Positions 12,818-22,418 of a stretch of DNA of 64,000 nt are shown here, piece after piece. The DNA is from Methylobacterium currus. GTDB taxonomy: Bacteria; Pseudomonadota; Alphaproteobacteria; Rhizobiales; Beijerinckiaceae. Under the pieces are notes generated by a model. That model was given only the letters and a program-made list of their open reading frames with translations. It did no database searches and had not been told where the DNA came from. Both the position numbers and the translations under genes were made by a program. Each line of letters opens with the position of its first letter. Within the stretch, counting starts at the first letter, position 1. The stretch lies in the NCBI RefSeq assembly GCF_003058325.1, contig NZ_CP028844.1, positions 456,001 through 520,000 of the forward strand, in the 5' to 3' direction.

Positions 12818-13816
12818 ATGGTCAAGTATTGGCTGGCCGCGGGGGCGGCTGCCCTGTCGCTGACCGCGACGGCGGCTTTCGCGCAAAGCACGACGGTGCC
12901 GGGCGAGCAGGTCGGCCTTGCCATCGGCGCGCCGCTGCCCGAAGGCGTCTACGCGATCGACACCTTCACCTTTCGCAGCCCCGACGGACCGAACGCGACC
13001 TCGACCGACACCGCGGTCAACGTCCCGGTCCTGGTCTGGTCGACGCCCTGGAAGGTCCTGGGCGCGCGCTTTGAGGCGGTGATCGCCCCGCCGACCGTCT
13101 TCACCTTCTCCCGCGCTGCCGGCGGCCGCGACACCAGCATCAATGTCGGCACCTTTCTCGGCGGCATCTTCGCCTGGGACCTCGGCAACAATGTCGGCGT
13201 CAGCTACCTGGCCGGCGTCTACCTGAACGAGCTGAATGGCGGCCGCGGCGGCGGCTTGCCGATCCTGGCCTCGAACACCTACCGGCAGGGCTTCGGCATC
13301 AGCTATACGGGCGACGGCTGGAACATCACCGCCAACCTGACCTACAATTTCTACGACGTGCCGGCCCGGTTCGGCGGCCGCAACGGCATCCCGGGCTTCT
13401 ACGGCAGCCAGTACCCGACCGACGCCCTCAACCTGGACCTGACGGCGACCAAGAAGTTCGGCAAGTTCGAGATCGGCGCCATCGGCTACGGCACCACCAA
13501 CCTGCCGAATCGCGGCCCCCTGCCCCTCGGCACGCCCTGCGCCGGCAACTTCGCCACCTGCGGCACGGTCTCGGGCGGCGGCGGCGGCCGCTTCGCCCTC
13601 GGCGGCCTCGTCGGCTACGATTTCGGCAAGTTCTCGGTCCAGGCCTGGGTCGCCCGAGACGTCGCCACGTCGGCCCGCCAGATCTCGCCGGTCACCGGAC
13701 TGCCGACCAACCGGGAGGCCTACTCGACCGAGGGCTGGTTCCGCGTCATCGCCCCGCTCTACACCGTCGCGGTGGTCGCCGAGCCGGAGCCGGTTCCCCT
13801 CGTGCGCAAGTACTGA
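12818..13816 (+). CDS. SphA-like (meta-pathway phenol degradation type) outer-membrane protein
   Basis: 332-residue exported protein of the SphA / MetA-pathway family (PF13557-type), predicted outer-membrane beta-barrel in the FadL-like or porin group; the ligand is unknown. A Sec signal peptide covers residues 1-22 (MVKYWLAAGAAALSLTATAA, then FA|Q). The mature part alternates aromatic and Gly-rich strands (GISYTGDGWNITANLTYNF, FGKFEIGAIGYG, FGKFSVQAWVARD), as expected for barrel strands. The start at 12818 follows GGGAAGGA by 6 bp. The upstream in-frame extension is Arg/Cys-rich and would bury the signal. It is monocistronic with a strong terminator. Substrate uptake, perhaps of hydrophobic compounds, is only a family-based guess. 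Confidence 0.75.
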   Translation: MVKYWLAAGAAALSLTATAAFAQSTTVPGEQVGLAIGAPLPEGVYAIDTFTFRSPDGPNATSTDTAVNVPVLVWSTPWKVLGARFEAVIAPPTVFTFSRAAGGRDTSINVGTFLGGIFAWDLGNNVGVSYLAGVYLNELNGGRGGGLPILASNTYRQGFGISYTGDGWNITANLTYNFYDVPARFGGRNGIPGFYGSQYPTDALNLDLTATKKFGKFEIGAIGYGTTNLPNRGPLPLGTPCAGNFATCGTVSGGGGGRFALGGLVGYDFGKFSVQAWVARDVATSARQISPVTGLPTNREAYSTEGWFRVIAPLYTVAVVAEPEPVPLVRKY

Positions 13817-13881
13817 GCCGCGACGCCGGAGAGACCCAGGAGAGCTTTCACCGGAGATCCACCAAGAGACCCCTCCTCTCC

Positions 13882-13908
13882 CGCCCGGCTCCGCGAGCCG
13901 GGCGTTTT
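13882..13908 (+). terminator. Intrinsic terminator of the SphA-like gene
   Basis: Perfect 9-bp stem (13882-13890 with 13896-13904), loop CCGCG, followed by TTTT. It is the clearest rho-independent terminator in the window, 65 bp after the stop. Confidence 0.9.
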
Positions 13909-14037
13909 CATTGGTGCACGCGCCATGCCTGTCGGGCCCGGCTCCGCGACCTATAACGGGAGCGAGCGGGCGGGGCTTTCGATCCCTGCCGGACGAGACG
14001 AGACACGGGGCGCTCGAGGCCCCGGCAGGAGGCCATC

Positions 14038-15009
14038 ATGGCGGCGCCCGGCGACTGGAAGATCCCCTCCGCGGTGCAGCCCCGCCCGGCCGCCTATTCC
14101 TACGACCTCGACCAGACCCTGACCGCCATCGTCGCCCTGTCCTCCCGGGTGCCGGACGGCGCCTACACCGCCGAGATCCTCGGCACCGAGCGGGCCGGCA
14201 ACGGCGTCCTGATCGGCGAGGACGGGCTGGTGCTCACCATCGGCTACCTGATCACCGAGGCCGAGAGCGTCTGGCTCACGGCCCATGACGGCCGCACCGC
14301 GCCCGGCCACGTCGTCGGCTACGACGCCGCCACCGGCTTCGGCCTGGTGCAGGCGCTCGGCCGCCTCGACCTGCCGTATCTGCCGCTGGGCAGCGCCGAG
14401 GGCTTGCGCGTGGGCGACCGGCTGGTGATGGCCGGGGCCGGCGGCCGCTCCCGCGCCGTCGCCGCCGAGGTGGTGGCGCGGCAGGAATTCGCCGGCTACT
14501 GGGAATATCTCCTCGACGACGCGATCTTCACCGCGCCCTCGCACCCGCATTGGGGCGGCGCGGCGCTGATCGGTCCGGCGGGCGAGCTCACCGGCATCGG
14601 CTCGCTCCAGCTCCAGCAGGGCGGCCGCGACAGCCGCGCCATCAACATGGCGGTGCCGATCGACCTCCTGAAGCCGATCCTTCACGACCTGACCACGCTG
14701 GGCCGGGTCTCCGGCCCGCCCCGGCCCTGGCTCGGCCTCTACGCCACCGAGATGGACGACCAGGTCGTGGTGATGGGTCTCTCGCCCCGCGCCCCGGCCG
14801 AGACCGCCGACCTGCGCGCCGGCGACATCCTGCTGGCGGTGGGCCAGACCGAGGTGAATGACCTCGCGGGCTTCCTGCGCGCCGTCTGGGCGCTGGGCCC
14901 CGCCGGCATCACCGTGCCGCTGACGGTGCATCGCGACGGGCGGACCCTGAGCCTGTCCGTCGTCTCGGCCGACCGGTCGACCTTCCTGGTGGCGCCGCGG
15001 CTGCATTGA
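14038..15009 (+). CDS. HtrA/S1C-like PDZ protein lacking the catalytic triad
   Basis: 323-residue protein with a trypsin-like S1C (DegP/HtrA) fold at residues 25-225 and a PDZ domain at about 230-315 (RPWLGLYATEMDDQVVV, then ADLRAGDILLAVGQTEV). The protease landmarks align, but all three catalytic positions are changed: GVLIGEDGLVLTIGYLI carries Y70 where HtrA has the TNNH histidine, YDAATGFGLV carries G100 for the aspartate, and HPHWGGAALIGPAGELTGIG carries W172 for the GNSGG serine. It is therefore predicted to be an inactive peptide-binding pseudoprotease. No signal peptide is evident at the ATG at 14038, so it is likely cytosolic unless the start is elsewhere. It is monocistronic. Confidence 0.8.
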   Translation: MAAPGDWKIPSAVQPRPAAYSYDLDQTLTAIVALSSRVPDGAYTAEILGTERAGNGVLIGEDGLVLTIGYLITEAESVWLTAHDGRTAPGHVVGYDAATGFGLVQALGRLDLPYLPLGSAEGLRVGDRLVMAGAGGRSRAVAAEVVARQEFAGYWEYLLDDAIFTAPSHPHWGGAALIGPAGELTGIGSLQLQQGGRDSRAINMAVPIDLLKPILHDLTTLGRVSGPPRPWLGLYATEMDDQVVVMGLSPRAPAETADLRAGDILLAVGQTEVNDLAGFLRAVWALGPAGITVPLTVHRDGRTLSLSVVSADRSTFLVAPRLH

Positions 15010-15528
15010 GCCGGGCGGTTCGGCGCCTCGGAAGCCGTCCCCGGATTGGCGGGCGACATGGCTGTCTGGAGGCAATCATGGCTGTCCGGGGGAGATGAGG
15101 CATCGGTCTCCTCCCCTCCCCTCGCCGCAGGACTGTCCGGGCAGAGCGAAGAGTGCGGGTCTCTCGACCCGGCACCGGACGCGCCCGTCGCGGCACTGCA
15201 CACCGGATCGCCACCGGCTGCCGCATCCCCGATCCCTCTCCCTTCGCACCGCGCCGCCCGCCCGCTCCGCATCCCCGCCCTTCGCGTGTGCAGCATAGTG
15301 CCTAAATGCCGGGAATCCCTGCGATTCATGCGCCAGAGTGCTGCCAAATCGGCAGGCACGGGGGTTGGTTGACGATTCCCTGCGCGCTGCATGTGAGTCG
15401 TGCATAGCTGGCTTACGCGACTCCGCCTCCCACCAGCGAAGCCATTTCCCATATGGTGCGTTGCAACAGAAGCAGGCAGGCGGTGCCGAAACGGTTCGCA
15501 CCGGCTGCCCGCCAAGAGGTCAAATCCG
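15010..15528. other. 519-bp intergenic region with dispersed repeat copy 2
   Basis: No gene was supported. Bases 15095-15175 hold a pyrimidine block (CTCCTCCCCTCCCCTC) followed by the repeat core GCAGGACTGTCCGGG at 15127-15141, identical to the copy beside acdS. The last 150 bp, before the DUF1127 gene, are less GC-rich (CATTTCCCATATGGTGCG near 15445) and probably carry its promoter. Confidence 0.5.
15127..15141. repeat. Dispersed repeat core, copy 2
   Basis: Exact 15-bp match to 7551-7565 in the same orientation. As in the first copy, a CTCCCCTCC-type pyrimidine block lies close by, here on the 5' side. Confidence 0.65.
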
Positions 15529-15678
15529 ATGTTCGTTTCCCTCATCCTCAGCAAGATCCGCTCGTACCTCCGCTACCGTGAGACCGTGCACGAGCTGTCG
15601 CGTCTGTCCGACCGCGAGCTCGACGATCTCGGCATCAGCCGCTTCGAGATCCAGGGTATCGCCCGCTCGGTCGCGTAA
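15529..15678 (+). CDS. DUF1127 microprotein
   Basis: 49-residue protein of the DUF1127 (YjiS-like) family, common in Hyphomicrobiales. In Agrobacterium such Arg-rich microproteins are linked to phosphate and carbon metabolism and RNA turnover, but the role of this one is unknown. The family core is clear: an amphipathic N-terminal helix ([18 protein letters not shown]), then [26 protein letters not shown] lies 10 bp before the ATG at 15529. It is monocistronic, flanked by its own promoter gap and a hairpin terminator. The protein carries many Arg and Asp/Glu residues and no membrane segment. Confidence 0.9.
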   Translation: MFVSLILSKIRSYLRYRETVHELSRLSDRELDDLGISRFEIQGIARSVA

Positions 15679-15758
15679 GCCCCCGAAAGCGTACCAAGTA
15701 CCCGCGTACCGAGTACTCCAAGTCGATAGAAAGCCTTCGGGCTCCTCATCGTCTCGCG

Positions 15759-15780
15759 CGCCCGCCCCTCTCGGCGGGCG
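15759..15780 (+). terminator. Terminator of the DUF1127 gene
   Basis: Perfect 8-bp stem CGCCCGCC/GGCGGGCG (15759-15766 with 15773-15780) with loop CCTCTC, followed by TTCG. It lies 80 bp after the stop and 72 bp before trmFO. Confidence 0.75.
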
Positions 15781-15851
15781 TTCGCATGTTCGGATCCCGG
15801 CACGGATCCGTCGGTGTTGCATCGGCGGCACTCGATCCGATATGCCGCGTC

Positions 15852-17279
15852 ATGTCCGGATCAAACCCCATTCACGTCGTCGGCGGCGGCCTCGCCGGCT
15901 CGGAAGCGGCCTGGCAGATTGCCGAGGCGGGCCTTCCCGTGGTGCTGCACGAGATGCGGCCCCTGCGCGGCACCGAGGCGCACCAGACCGACGGTCTCGC
16001 CGAACTCGTCTGCTCGAACTCGTTCCGCTCCGACGATCCGCAACTCAACGCCGTCGGGCTGCTGCATCAGGAGATGCGCCGCCTCGGCTCGCTGATCATG
16101 CGCTGCGCCGATGCCAACCAGGTGCCGGCCGGCGGCGCGCTCGCGGTGGACCGCGAGGGGTTCAGCCAAGCCGTGACGGCGGCGCTGGAGGCGCATCCGA
16201 CCGTCACGATCGCCCGCGAGGAGATCGACGGCCTGCCGCCCGCTGCCTGGGACAGCGTGATCGTGGCGACGGGCCCCCTCACCGCGCCCGGCCTGGCCGA
16301 GGGCATCCGCGGCCTCACCGGCGCCGAGTCGCTCGCCTTCTTCGACGCCATCGCGCCGATCGTGCACCGCGACTCGATCGACATGGGCAAGGCCTGGTTC
16401 CAGTCCCGCTACGACAAGGCGGGACCGGGCGGCACCGGGGCGGATTACATCAACTGCCCCCTCGACCGCGAGCAATACGCGGCCTTCATCACGGCACTCG
16501 TCGAGGGCGACAAGACCTCGTTCAAGGAATGGGAGGCCTCGACCCCCTACTTCGACGGCTGCCTGCCGATCGAGGTGATGGCCGAGCGCGGCCCCGAGAC
16601 CCTGCGCCACGGGCCGATGAAGCCCTTCGGCCTGACCAACCCGCACAACCCGACCGTCAAGGCCTACGCCATCGTGCAGCTGCGCCAGGACAATGCGCTC
16701 GGCACGCTCTACAACATGGTGGGCTTCCAGACGAAGCTGCGCCACGCCGAGCAGGTGCGGATCTTCCGCACCATCCCGGGCCTGGAGAATGCCGAGTTCG
16801 CCCGCCTCGGCGGCCTGCACCGCAACACCTATCTCGACAGCCCGCGCCTCCTCGATGCCACCCTGCGGCTCAAGGCCGAGCCGCGCCTGCGCTTCGCCGG
16901 GCAGATCACCGGCTGCGAGGGCTACGTCGAGAGCGCCGCGATCGGCCTGATGGCCGGCCGCTTCGCCGCCGTCGAGCGGGAGGGCCGGTCGCTGGAGCCG
17001 CTCCCCGTCACGACCGCTCTGGGAGCGCTCATCGGCCATATCACCGGCGGGCACGTCTCGGCGGAGGAGGAGGGCACGCCGCGCTCGTTCCAGCCGATGA
17101 ACGTCAATTTCGGCCTCTTCCCGCCCCTCGACCGGGCGCCGAAGGCCCCGGACGGCAAGCGCCTGCGGGGCACCGAGAAGGCGCAGGCCAAGAAGCGGGC
17201 CCTGACCGACCGGGCACGGGCCGCTTTGGGCGAATGGCTCGGCGAGGAGCCGGCGCCGCTGCCGGCGGCGGCGGAGTAG
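15852..17279 (+). CDS. trmFO: Methylenetetrahydrofolate--tRNA-(uracil-5-)-methyltransferase TrmFO
   Basis: 475-residue folate- and FAD-dependent enzyme that makes m5U54 (ribothymidine) in the T-loop of tRNA, the non-SAM alternative to TrmA. The FAD-binding motif [15 protein letters not shown] starts at residue 10. The [14 protein letters not shown] block includes C54, and FDGCLPIE holds C237; these match the two conserved cysteines of the family. The C-terminal INFGLF-like motif appears as [10 protein letters not shown]. The start at 15852 fits the family ([13 protein letters not shown]); the upstream in-frame extension overlaps the DUF1127 terminator and is unlikely. It ends in a hairpin at 17327. 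Confidence 0.96.
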   Translation: MSGSNPIHVVGGGLAGSEAAWQIAEAGLPVVLHEMRPLRGTEAHQTDGLAELVCSNSFRSDDPQLNAVGLLHQEMRRLGSLIMRCADANQVPAGGALAVDREGFSQAVTAALEAHPTVTIAREEIDGLPPAAWDSVIVATGPLTAPGLAEGIRGLTGAESLAFFDAIAPIVHRDSIDMGKAWFQSRYDKAGPGGTGADYINCPLDREQYAAFITALVEGDKTSFKEWEASTPYFDGCLPIEVMAERGPETLRHGPMKPFGLTNPHNPTVKAYAIVQLRQDNALGTLYNMVGFQTKLRHAEQVRIFRTIPGLENAEFARLGGLHRNTYLDSPRLLDATLRLKAEPRLRFAGQITGCEGYVESAAIGLMAGRFAAVEREGRSLEPLPVTTALGALIGHITGGHVSAEEEGTPRSFQPMNVNFGLFPPLDRAPKAPDGKRLRGTEKAQAKKRALTDRARAALGEWLGEEPAPLPAAAE

Positions 17280-17326
17280 TCTCAGGCGCCCGGGATCGGA
17301 CCAACGATCCTCGTACTCTCCACGCC

Positions 17327-17360
17327 GTCCCGGGCTCTCGCCGCCGGCGAGCACCGGGAC
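17327..17360 (+). terminator. Terminator of trmFO
   Basis: Stem-loop with outer arms GTCCCGG/CCGGGAC (17327-17333 with 17354-17360) and an inner stem CTCGCC/GGCGAG, starting 48 bp after the trmFO stop. Confidence 0.6.
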
Positions 17361-17473
17361 GACGTCCTGGACCGTCACGATGGCCGCGGATGTCGTATAC
17401 CGCCGCGCCTTCGAACGGACCCGTTCGCAGGCGCTGGCGAAGCCCGAGCGGGCGCCGGCGCCGATGCGCCGGA

Positions 17474-17497
17474 CGCTTTCGCGTCGATGCGAAAGCG
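17474..17497 (-). terminator. Terminator of the mcp gene
   Basis: Perfect 9-bp stem CGCTTTCGC/GCGAAAGCG (17474-17482 with 17489-17497) and 6-nt loop, 9 bp beyond the mcp stop on the minus strand. Confidence 0.7.
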
Positions 17498-17505
17498 CGA
17501 CGGTA

Positions 17506-19494
17506 TTACGCCGCCTTGATCTCCGCCACGAACCCGCCGATCTCGCGCTCCAGCGTCCCGGCCTGATGCGCCAGATCCTGGGCGGCGCGCAGCACCTGGC
17601 CGGCGGTGCCGCCGGTGCGGGCGGCGCCCTGCTGCACCGCGTCGATGTGGCTGGAGACGACCTGCGTGCTGTGGGCGGCGTGCTGGACGTTGCGGGCGAT
17701 CTCGACGGTGGCGGCGCTCTGGCGCTCCATCGCGGTCGCCACGCCGGTGGCGATGGCGTTCATGTCGCGGATCGTGCCGCCGATCGCCTCGATCGCCTGC
17801 ACCGCCTGGGCGGTCTGGGCCTGGATGCTGCCGATCTGGCCGGCGATCTCGTCGGTCGCCTGCGCCGTGCGGGTGGCGAGGTCCTTGACCTCGGCGGCCA
17901 CGACCGCGAAGCCGCGGCCCGCCTCCCCGGCCCGGGCAGCCTCGATCGTCGCGTTGAGCGCGAGCAGGTTGGTCCGGCCGGCGATGCTGGTGATGAGCTG
18001 GACCACGTCGCCGATCTGCTGCGCGGCCGCCGCCAGCGCCCGGATCGTCGCCTCGGTGCGCACGGCCTCAGCGTCGGCGCGGCCGGCGATGACCGAGGAA
18101 TGGGCGACCTGCCGCACGATCTCCTCGATGCTGGCGGAGAGCTCATCCGTCGCGCTCGCCACCCCGCCGACATTGGCGGAGGTCTGGCTCGCCGCCTCCG
18201 CGACGCCCGCCGACAGGCCGGACGATTCGGCGGCCGAGGTCGACAGGTTGCGCGCCGCCGCCTCCATCTGGCCGGCCGCAGCGGTCAGGGTGGCGATCAG
18301 CGCCGAGACCTTGCCCTCGAAGCCCCGGGTCAGCGTCTCGAGATGGCGCGCCCGCGCCATCTTGGAGTCGGTATCCTGCCGCTGGAGCGCGTCGCGGTGC
18401 TCGGATTCGACCAGACCGTCGCGGAACAAGGCCACGGTGCGGGCCATGGCGCCGATCTCGTCGGCGCGCCCGGTATCCGGCACGTCGATCGCCCGGGCGC
18501 CGCCGCCGAGCGCCGCCATGGCGCCCGACAGGCGCTGCAGCGGCTTGGTGATCGAGCCGGCGAGCCGCAGCGAGATCAGGATGCCGAGCAGCACGATGCC
18601 GGCGGCCTTGGCGAGGAACGCCCTGGTCCCCTGCTCGACGCTGCGGGCGAAATCCTCCTCGTAGGCCAGCGCGTCGCGGTTCACCTCCGTCAGCAGCGTC
18701 TCGGAGGCCTTCATCGACTGGTCGCGGGCGGTGCGGGAGACCTTGAGGTGCTTGCCCCACTCGGCCGCGAGCGCGGCGGCGCGGTCGAGGGCGCCGCGCC
18801 AGGCGGTCAGCTTGGCCATGAGGTCGGCGTTGCCCTGGAGCTTCGCCTGGGAGTCGGCCGCGGATTGGTTCGCCGCCGCGGCGTGCTTGACCTCGCCCGT
18901 GGTCTTGAACTGCGCCACCTGCTCGCGGGCGAACTTGAACGCCTCGGCGGCGCCGTTCAGCATCCGGGCCTGATCGAGGTCGCCGGCCTCGAAGGCGCGG
19001 TTGCGCCGCTGCGACAGGGCATGCGCGATCTGGTCGCCGGCCTGATCGATCTCCCGGGTCTGGAGATCCTGCTCCTCGTCCTTGATCCGGGCGAGGATGG
19101 CGTATTCGGCGCCGTATTTCGTCAAGGCGGCGGCGATCGTGTCGCTCAAGACCCGTTCATCGGGATCGAGCCCGACCGCGCCGCCGCGCCCGATCAACTC
19201 GAGGGACTTGTCGAGATAGTCGCGCGCCACCTTGAGGGCCGCGGGGTCGAAGCGCTGGAGCCAGCGGCTCAGCTCGAAGCGCGTCTGCATCATCGCCATG
19301 TCGACGGCGCGGACATGCTCGGTCTTGGCCCGGTTGTGCCGGTACTCGGCGAAGCTCTCGTTGACCTGTGTCACCAGCATGGTGCCCGAGAGCGCCACGC
19401 CCACGGTCGTGGCCAGCACCACGCCGAAGCCCGCGAAGATCCGCGCCTTGATCGACAGTCGCGACAGGCGCCCGCCCTTGAACCACATCCACAT
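17506..19494 (-). CDS. Methyl-accepting chemotaxis protein
   Basis: 662-residue inner-membrane chemoreceptor that controls CheA autophosphorylation. Membrane segments lie at about residues 18-41 and 292-313, enclosing a 250-residue helical periplasmic sensor domain (no PAS/Cache motif recognised; 4-helix-bundle type likely). A HAMP linker follows ([18 protein letters not shown] at 313 onward), then a long coiled-coil signalling domain whose tip reads [20 protein letters not shown]. No C-terminal CheR pentapeptide is evident. The start at 19494 has GGAG at -6. A longer frame continues upstream but runs through flbD in another frame and is rejected. A CtrA-like box lies 54 bp upstream. Confidence 0.93.
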   Translation of the reverse strand: MWMWFKGGRLSRLSIKARIFAGFGVVLATTVGVALSGTMLVTQVNESFAEYRHNRAKTEHVRAVDMAMMQTRFELSRWLQRFDPAALKVARDYLDKSLELIGRGGAVGLDPDERVLSDTIAAALTKYGAEYAILARIKDEEQDLQTREIDQAGDQIAHALSQRRNRAFEAGDLDQARMLNGAAEAFKFAREQVAQFKTTGEVKHAAAANQSAADSQAKLQGNADLMAKLTAWRGALDRAAALAAEWGKHLKVSRTARDQSMKASETLLTEVNRDALAYEEDFARSVEQGTRAFLAKAAGIVLLGILISLRLAGSITKPLQRLSGAMAALGGGARAIDVPDTGRADEIGAMARTVALFRDGLVESEHRDALQRQDTDSKMARARHLETLTRGFEGKVSALIATLTAAAGQMEAAARNLSTSAAESSGLSAGVAEAASQTSANVGGVASATDELSASIEEIVRQVAHSSVIAGRADAEAVRTEATIRALAAAAQQIGDVVQLITSIAGRTNLLALNATIEAARAGEAGRGFAVVAAEVKDLATRTAQATDEIAGQIGSIQAQTAQAVQAIEAIGGTIRDMNAIATGVATAMERQSAATVEIARNVQHAAHSTQVVSSHIDAVQQGAARTGGTAGQVLRAAQDLAHQAGTLEREIGGFVAEIKAA

Positions 19495-19547
19495 CGGCTC
19501 CGTCGCCCCGTCAGGCACATCGTCGGATCGACATTGGACGGCGTACG

Positions 19548-19562
19548 CTAAGGCAGGCTTAA
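19548..19562 (-). promoter_or_regulatory. CtrA-like box upstream of mcp
   Basis: On the minus strand this reads TTAA-N7-TTAG, one mismatch from the CtrA full site TTAA-N7-TTAA. It lies 54 bp from the mcp start codon, nearly the same distance as the boxes before fliF and sciP. Confidence 0.5.
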
Positions 19563-19934
19563 GATGAGCATTTTTTTCCAATGGCGGCGATAGAAAAGGT
19601 GCCGGTCGTCGCGCCGTGGGACAGGACGGCAACGAAGGGGAAGGCGCTGTTTTGTCCCGCCCGGAGGCGCAGCGGCCGGTCGATGCATCGTCACATGGCG
19701 AAAGCCGGCGAATCATCTTGCGAGTTGAATTTTCAGCTGCAACAGATCGATCGCCGTTGCTGATCCGCATGACCGATGAGCGCTTCAGGCGCTCACGCGC
19801 CGTCGCTGCACCATCTCGGCGGCCTTGGGCAGGACGGATTTCGATCGGGCGCGCGGGGCCTAAGCCGGCGCCGGAGCCGCCACCATCACCGGTCTCCGGA
19901 CACGGGATCCGGAGAGACGCGTCCGGAACTCGTG
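19563..19934. other. Intergenic region between mcp and flbD
   Basis: 372 bp without a gene. A perfect 8-bp stem TCTCCGGA/TCCGGAGA (19893-19900 with 19908-19915) lies 20 bp after the flbD stop and is its likely terminator. The stretch 19555-19600 contains a T7 run (CATTTTTTTCC) and could hold the mcp promoter. Confidence 0.5.
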
Positions 19935-21296
19935 TCACCCATAGGCCGCCAGTGCCCGCGTGTGGCCGGGCTCGGCCACCGGGATGCCGGCATCGGTGTA
20001 CTCGTTGAGCTTGTTGCGCAGGGTGCGGATCGAGATCCCGAGGATCTTGGCGGCGTGGGTGCGGTTGCCGAGGCAGTGGTCGAGGGTGTCGAGGATCAGG
20101 TCGCGCTCGACCTCGGCCAGCGAGCGGCCGACGAAGCCCCGGGTCGCCGCCTCGGCGGCCTGCACGGCGCGGGCGGCGGGGCTGGGGGCGGCCAGCGCCT
20201 CGCCGTCCGGCGAGCGGATCGCGTCGGCGTCGATCTCGGGGCCGCTCGCCAGCAGCACCGCCCGGTGCAGGGTGTTCTCCAGCTCGCGCACGTTGCCGGG
20301 CCAGGGGCTCTGGGCGACGAGGCGGCGCGCCTCGGCCGAGAGCGGCCGGGGCGCGATCCCGTTCGCCTCGGCGTATTTGCGCGCGAAGTGGCCGGCGAGT
20401 TCGAGGATGTCCGACGGGCGGTCGCGCAACGGCGGCAGGCGCAGATGCACCACGTTGAGGCGGTAGAGCAGGTCCTCGCGAAAGGTGCCCTTGCGCGCCT
20501 CCTCGGCGAGGTTGCGGTTCGAGGTAGCGAGGACCCGGATGTCGACCTTCACCGGCTGGGTGCCGCCGACCCGGTCGATCACCCGCTCCTGCAGGGCCCG
20601 GAGCAGCTTGGCCTGCAGCCGCACGTCCATCTCGGAGATCTCGTCGAGGAGCAGCGTGCCGCCATTGGCCTCCTCGAACCGGCCGATGCGCCGGGCCACC
20701 GCCCCGGTGAAGGCCCCCTTCTCGTGGCCGAACAGCTCGGATTCGAGCAGCGCGTCGGGAATCGCCGCGCAGTTCACGCTGACGAAAGGCTTGTTCGCCC
20801 GGTTCGACCGGGTGTGGACGTAGCGGGCCAGCACCTCCTTGCCGGTGCCGCTCTCGCCGGTGATCAGCACCGAGGCGTCGGAGCGCGCCACCTGCTCGGC
20901 GAGCTTGACCACCCGCTCCATCGAGGCGTCGCGCCACACGAAGGCGCGGGCATCCGCCGTCACCGCCTCCAGCACCGCCGCGATCAGCTCGGGGTCGGGC
21001 GGCAGCGGGATGTATTCCTTGGCTCCCGCCTGGATCGCCGCCACCGCCGCCTTGGCGTCGGTGCCGGTGCCGCAGGCGACGACCGGCGTGCGGATGCGCT
21101 CGTCGGTGAGCGCCGTGACCAGGGTGCGGATCGGCAGCGCCACGTCGACCATCACGAGGTCGGCGCCCTTGGCCCGCAGCGCGTTGAGGCCCTGCTCGAT
21201 CCCGTCGGCCTGGGTCACGGCGGCGCCGCGGCTCATCGCGATGCGGGACGCGGTGACGAGTTCGCCGTTGAGGCGTCCGATGATCAAGAGCCGCAT
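19935..21296 (-). CDS. flbD: Sigma-54-dependent flagellar regulator FlbD
   Basis: 453-residue NtrC-family activator that, in Caulobacter and relatives, turns on late flagellar operons from sigma-54 promoters. Domains: receiver-like (1-115), AAA+ (about 125-350) with Walker A GESGTGKE and the sigma-54 contact loop GAFTGA, and a Fis-type helix-turn-helix at the C-terminus ([20 protein letters not shown]). The receiver keeps D in LVMVDVALP but lacks the N-terminal acidic pocket (it begins [10 protein letters not shown]), as in other FlbD proteins. The ATG at 21296 has GGAG 8 bp upstream; the GTG at 21305 has no room for one. Last gene of the fliF operon. Confidence 0.92.
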   Translation of the reverse strand: MRLLIIGRLNGELVTASRIAMSRGAAVTQADGIEQGLNALRAKGADLVMVDVALPIRTLVTALTDERIRTPVVACGTGTDAKAAVAAIQAGAKEYIPLPPDPELIAAVLEAVTADARAFVWRDASMERVVKLAEQVARSDASVLITGESGTGKEVLARYVHTRSNRANKPFVSVNCAAIPDALLESELFGHEKGAFTGAVARRIGRFEEANGGTLLLDEISEMDVRLQAKLLRALQERVIDRVGGTQPVKVDIRVLATSNRNLAEEARKGTFREDLLYRLNVVHLRLPPLRDRPSDILELAGHFARKYAEANGIAPRPLSAEARRLVAQSPWPGNVRELENTLHRAVLLASGPEIDADAIRSPDGEALAAPSPAARAVQAAEAATRGFVGRSLAEVERDLILDTLDHCLGNRTHAAKILGISIRTLRNKLNEYTDAGIPVAEPGHTRALAAYG

Positions 21297-21339
21297 GGCG
21301 GGCACTCCGTTGGGCGGTTCGGGGCGGCGGAGGCGGCGT

Positions 21340-21690
21340 TCAGCCGTCGACCTTGACGATCTCGGTCATCGTCACGCCGAGGCGCTCTTCCACCAGCACC
21401 ACCTCGCCGCGGGCGACGAGGCGGTTGTTGACGAAGATGTCGATCGCCTCGCCGACCTTGCGGTCGAGCTCCAGCACCGTGCCGGGGCCGAGGCGCAGAA
21501 GGTCGCCGATCGGCATCCGGGACGAGCCGAGCACCGCCGAGACCATCACCGGCACGTCGAAGACCTGTTCGAGATCGGAGGCCGACTTCGCCGCCACCGG
21601 CGCGTCGCGCATCCCGGCGGTCGCCGTCGTGTCGAAGGCGAGGTCCGCCTCGCTGAGCTGCGGCAGGCCGAGATCGTTGTCGGTGGACAT
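21340..21690 (-). CDS. fliN: Flagellar motor switch protein FliN
   Basis: 116-residue C-ring component that binds phospho-CheY with FliM and sets rotation direction. The SpoA/FliN domain fills residues 40-112: FDVPVMVSAVLGSSRMPIGD, LLRLGPGTVLELDRKVGEAI, then the typical VNNRLVARGEVVLVEERLGV core. The first 38 residues are a variable acidic leader. The ATG follows GAGGT at a good distance. It lies 46 bp after fliH and 43 bp before flbD in one transcription unit. FliM is not in this window. Confidence 0.95.
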   Translation of the reverse strand: MSTDNDLGLPQLSEADLAFDTTATAGMRDAPVAAKSASDLEQVFDVPVMVSAVLGSSRMPIGDLLRLGPGTVLELDRKVGEAIDIFVNNRLVARGEVVLVEERLGVTMTEIVKVDG

Positions 21691-21736
21691 CGGGGTACCT
21701 CGTGAGGGAAGGAAAATTTTTTTTCAGGATGGGGCG

Positions 21737-22372
21737 TCAGGCGGTCGGGAGGGCGGAAAGCAGGGCGGCCTCGATCGCCGCGCGCTCGCGCACCACCCCG
21801 CCATCGGCCCACTCGATGCGGGCGTCGCCCGGCTCCATGCCGGGATCGCCGAGCACGATCAGGCGGCCCTCGTAGCCGCGCTCGCGGGCCAGCCGGGCGA
21901 CCTGGGCTTGCGTCTCCTCGACCAGGGCGTCGTGCACCCGGATCGCCAGGTGCGGCACGCCGCGCAGGTGCTGGAGCGCCCGCCCCGCGGCTTCCGCGAT
22001 CGCCGCCACCGGCTGGCTGTCGAGGGCGGCCCCGGCGATCTTGCGTCCGAGCGCCACGGCGAAGTCGAAGGCCTGGGCCTCGCGCTCGGCGTCGCGGGCA
22101 TCCGCACTCGCGATCATGCCGGCGGCGGACGCGGCCAGGCGGTTGAGGGCGTCGGCGAGGCGCGCCTGGACCTGGGCCTCGGCCTGGGCGCGGCCCTCCT
22201 GCAGGCCGCGGGCATAGGCCGCCGCCTCGGCTTCGGCCCGGGCGGCCGCCTCGGCCTCGGCCTCGGCCCGGCGGTGCGCCTCGATGTCGGGGGCGGGGGC
22301 CTCCTCCGGAGGCGGCTTGCCGACCGGCTGGCGAAAATCGGTATCGAACAGGAAGCGCTGGATCTGCGCCAT
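21737..22372 (-). CDS. fliH: Flagellar assembly protein FliH-like
   Basis: 211-residue protein in the fliH slot between fliG and fliN; FliH regulates the export ATPase FliI. Residues 30-80 are an Ala/Glu/Arg-rich helix or coiled coil (AEAEAEAAARAEAEAAAYAR) of the kind that forms the FliH stalk. The C-terminal half (ALGRKIAGAALDSQPVAAIA, HLAIRVHDALVE, GDARIEWADGGVVRE) matches the globular FliH/YscL region, with the family W-x-x-G-G-hydrophobic end. Sequence identity in this family is low, so position supports the call as much as motif does. Confidence 0.85.
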   Translation of the reverse strand: MAQIQRFLFDTDFRQPVGKPPPEEAPAPDIEAHRRAEAEAEAAARAEAEAAAYARGLQEGRAQAEAQVQARLADALNRLAASAAGMIASADARDAEREAQAFDFAVALGRKIAGAALDSQPVAAIAEAAGRALQHLRGVPHLAIRVHDALVEETQAQVARLARERGYEGRLIVLGDPGMEPGDARIEWADGGVVRERAAIEAALLSALPTA

Positions 22373-22418
22373 CAGGCTGTCCCCCTCGCAGCGGGCTCGA
22401 TCGTCTGGCAGGGGCGCA

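Noticed and set aside
19563..19620. Sigma-54 site upstream of mcp
   Set aside because: The minus strand has a CGGCACC word but no TTGC at the right distance.
19495..20937. Possible long N-terminal extension of the mcp frame
   Set aside because: The frame is open but runs through flbD in a different frame with an Arg/Gly-rich translation; the mcp has a good ribosome binding site and a normal membrane-anchor start at 19494.
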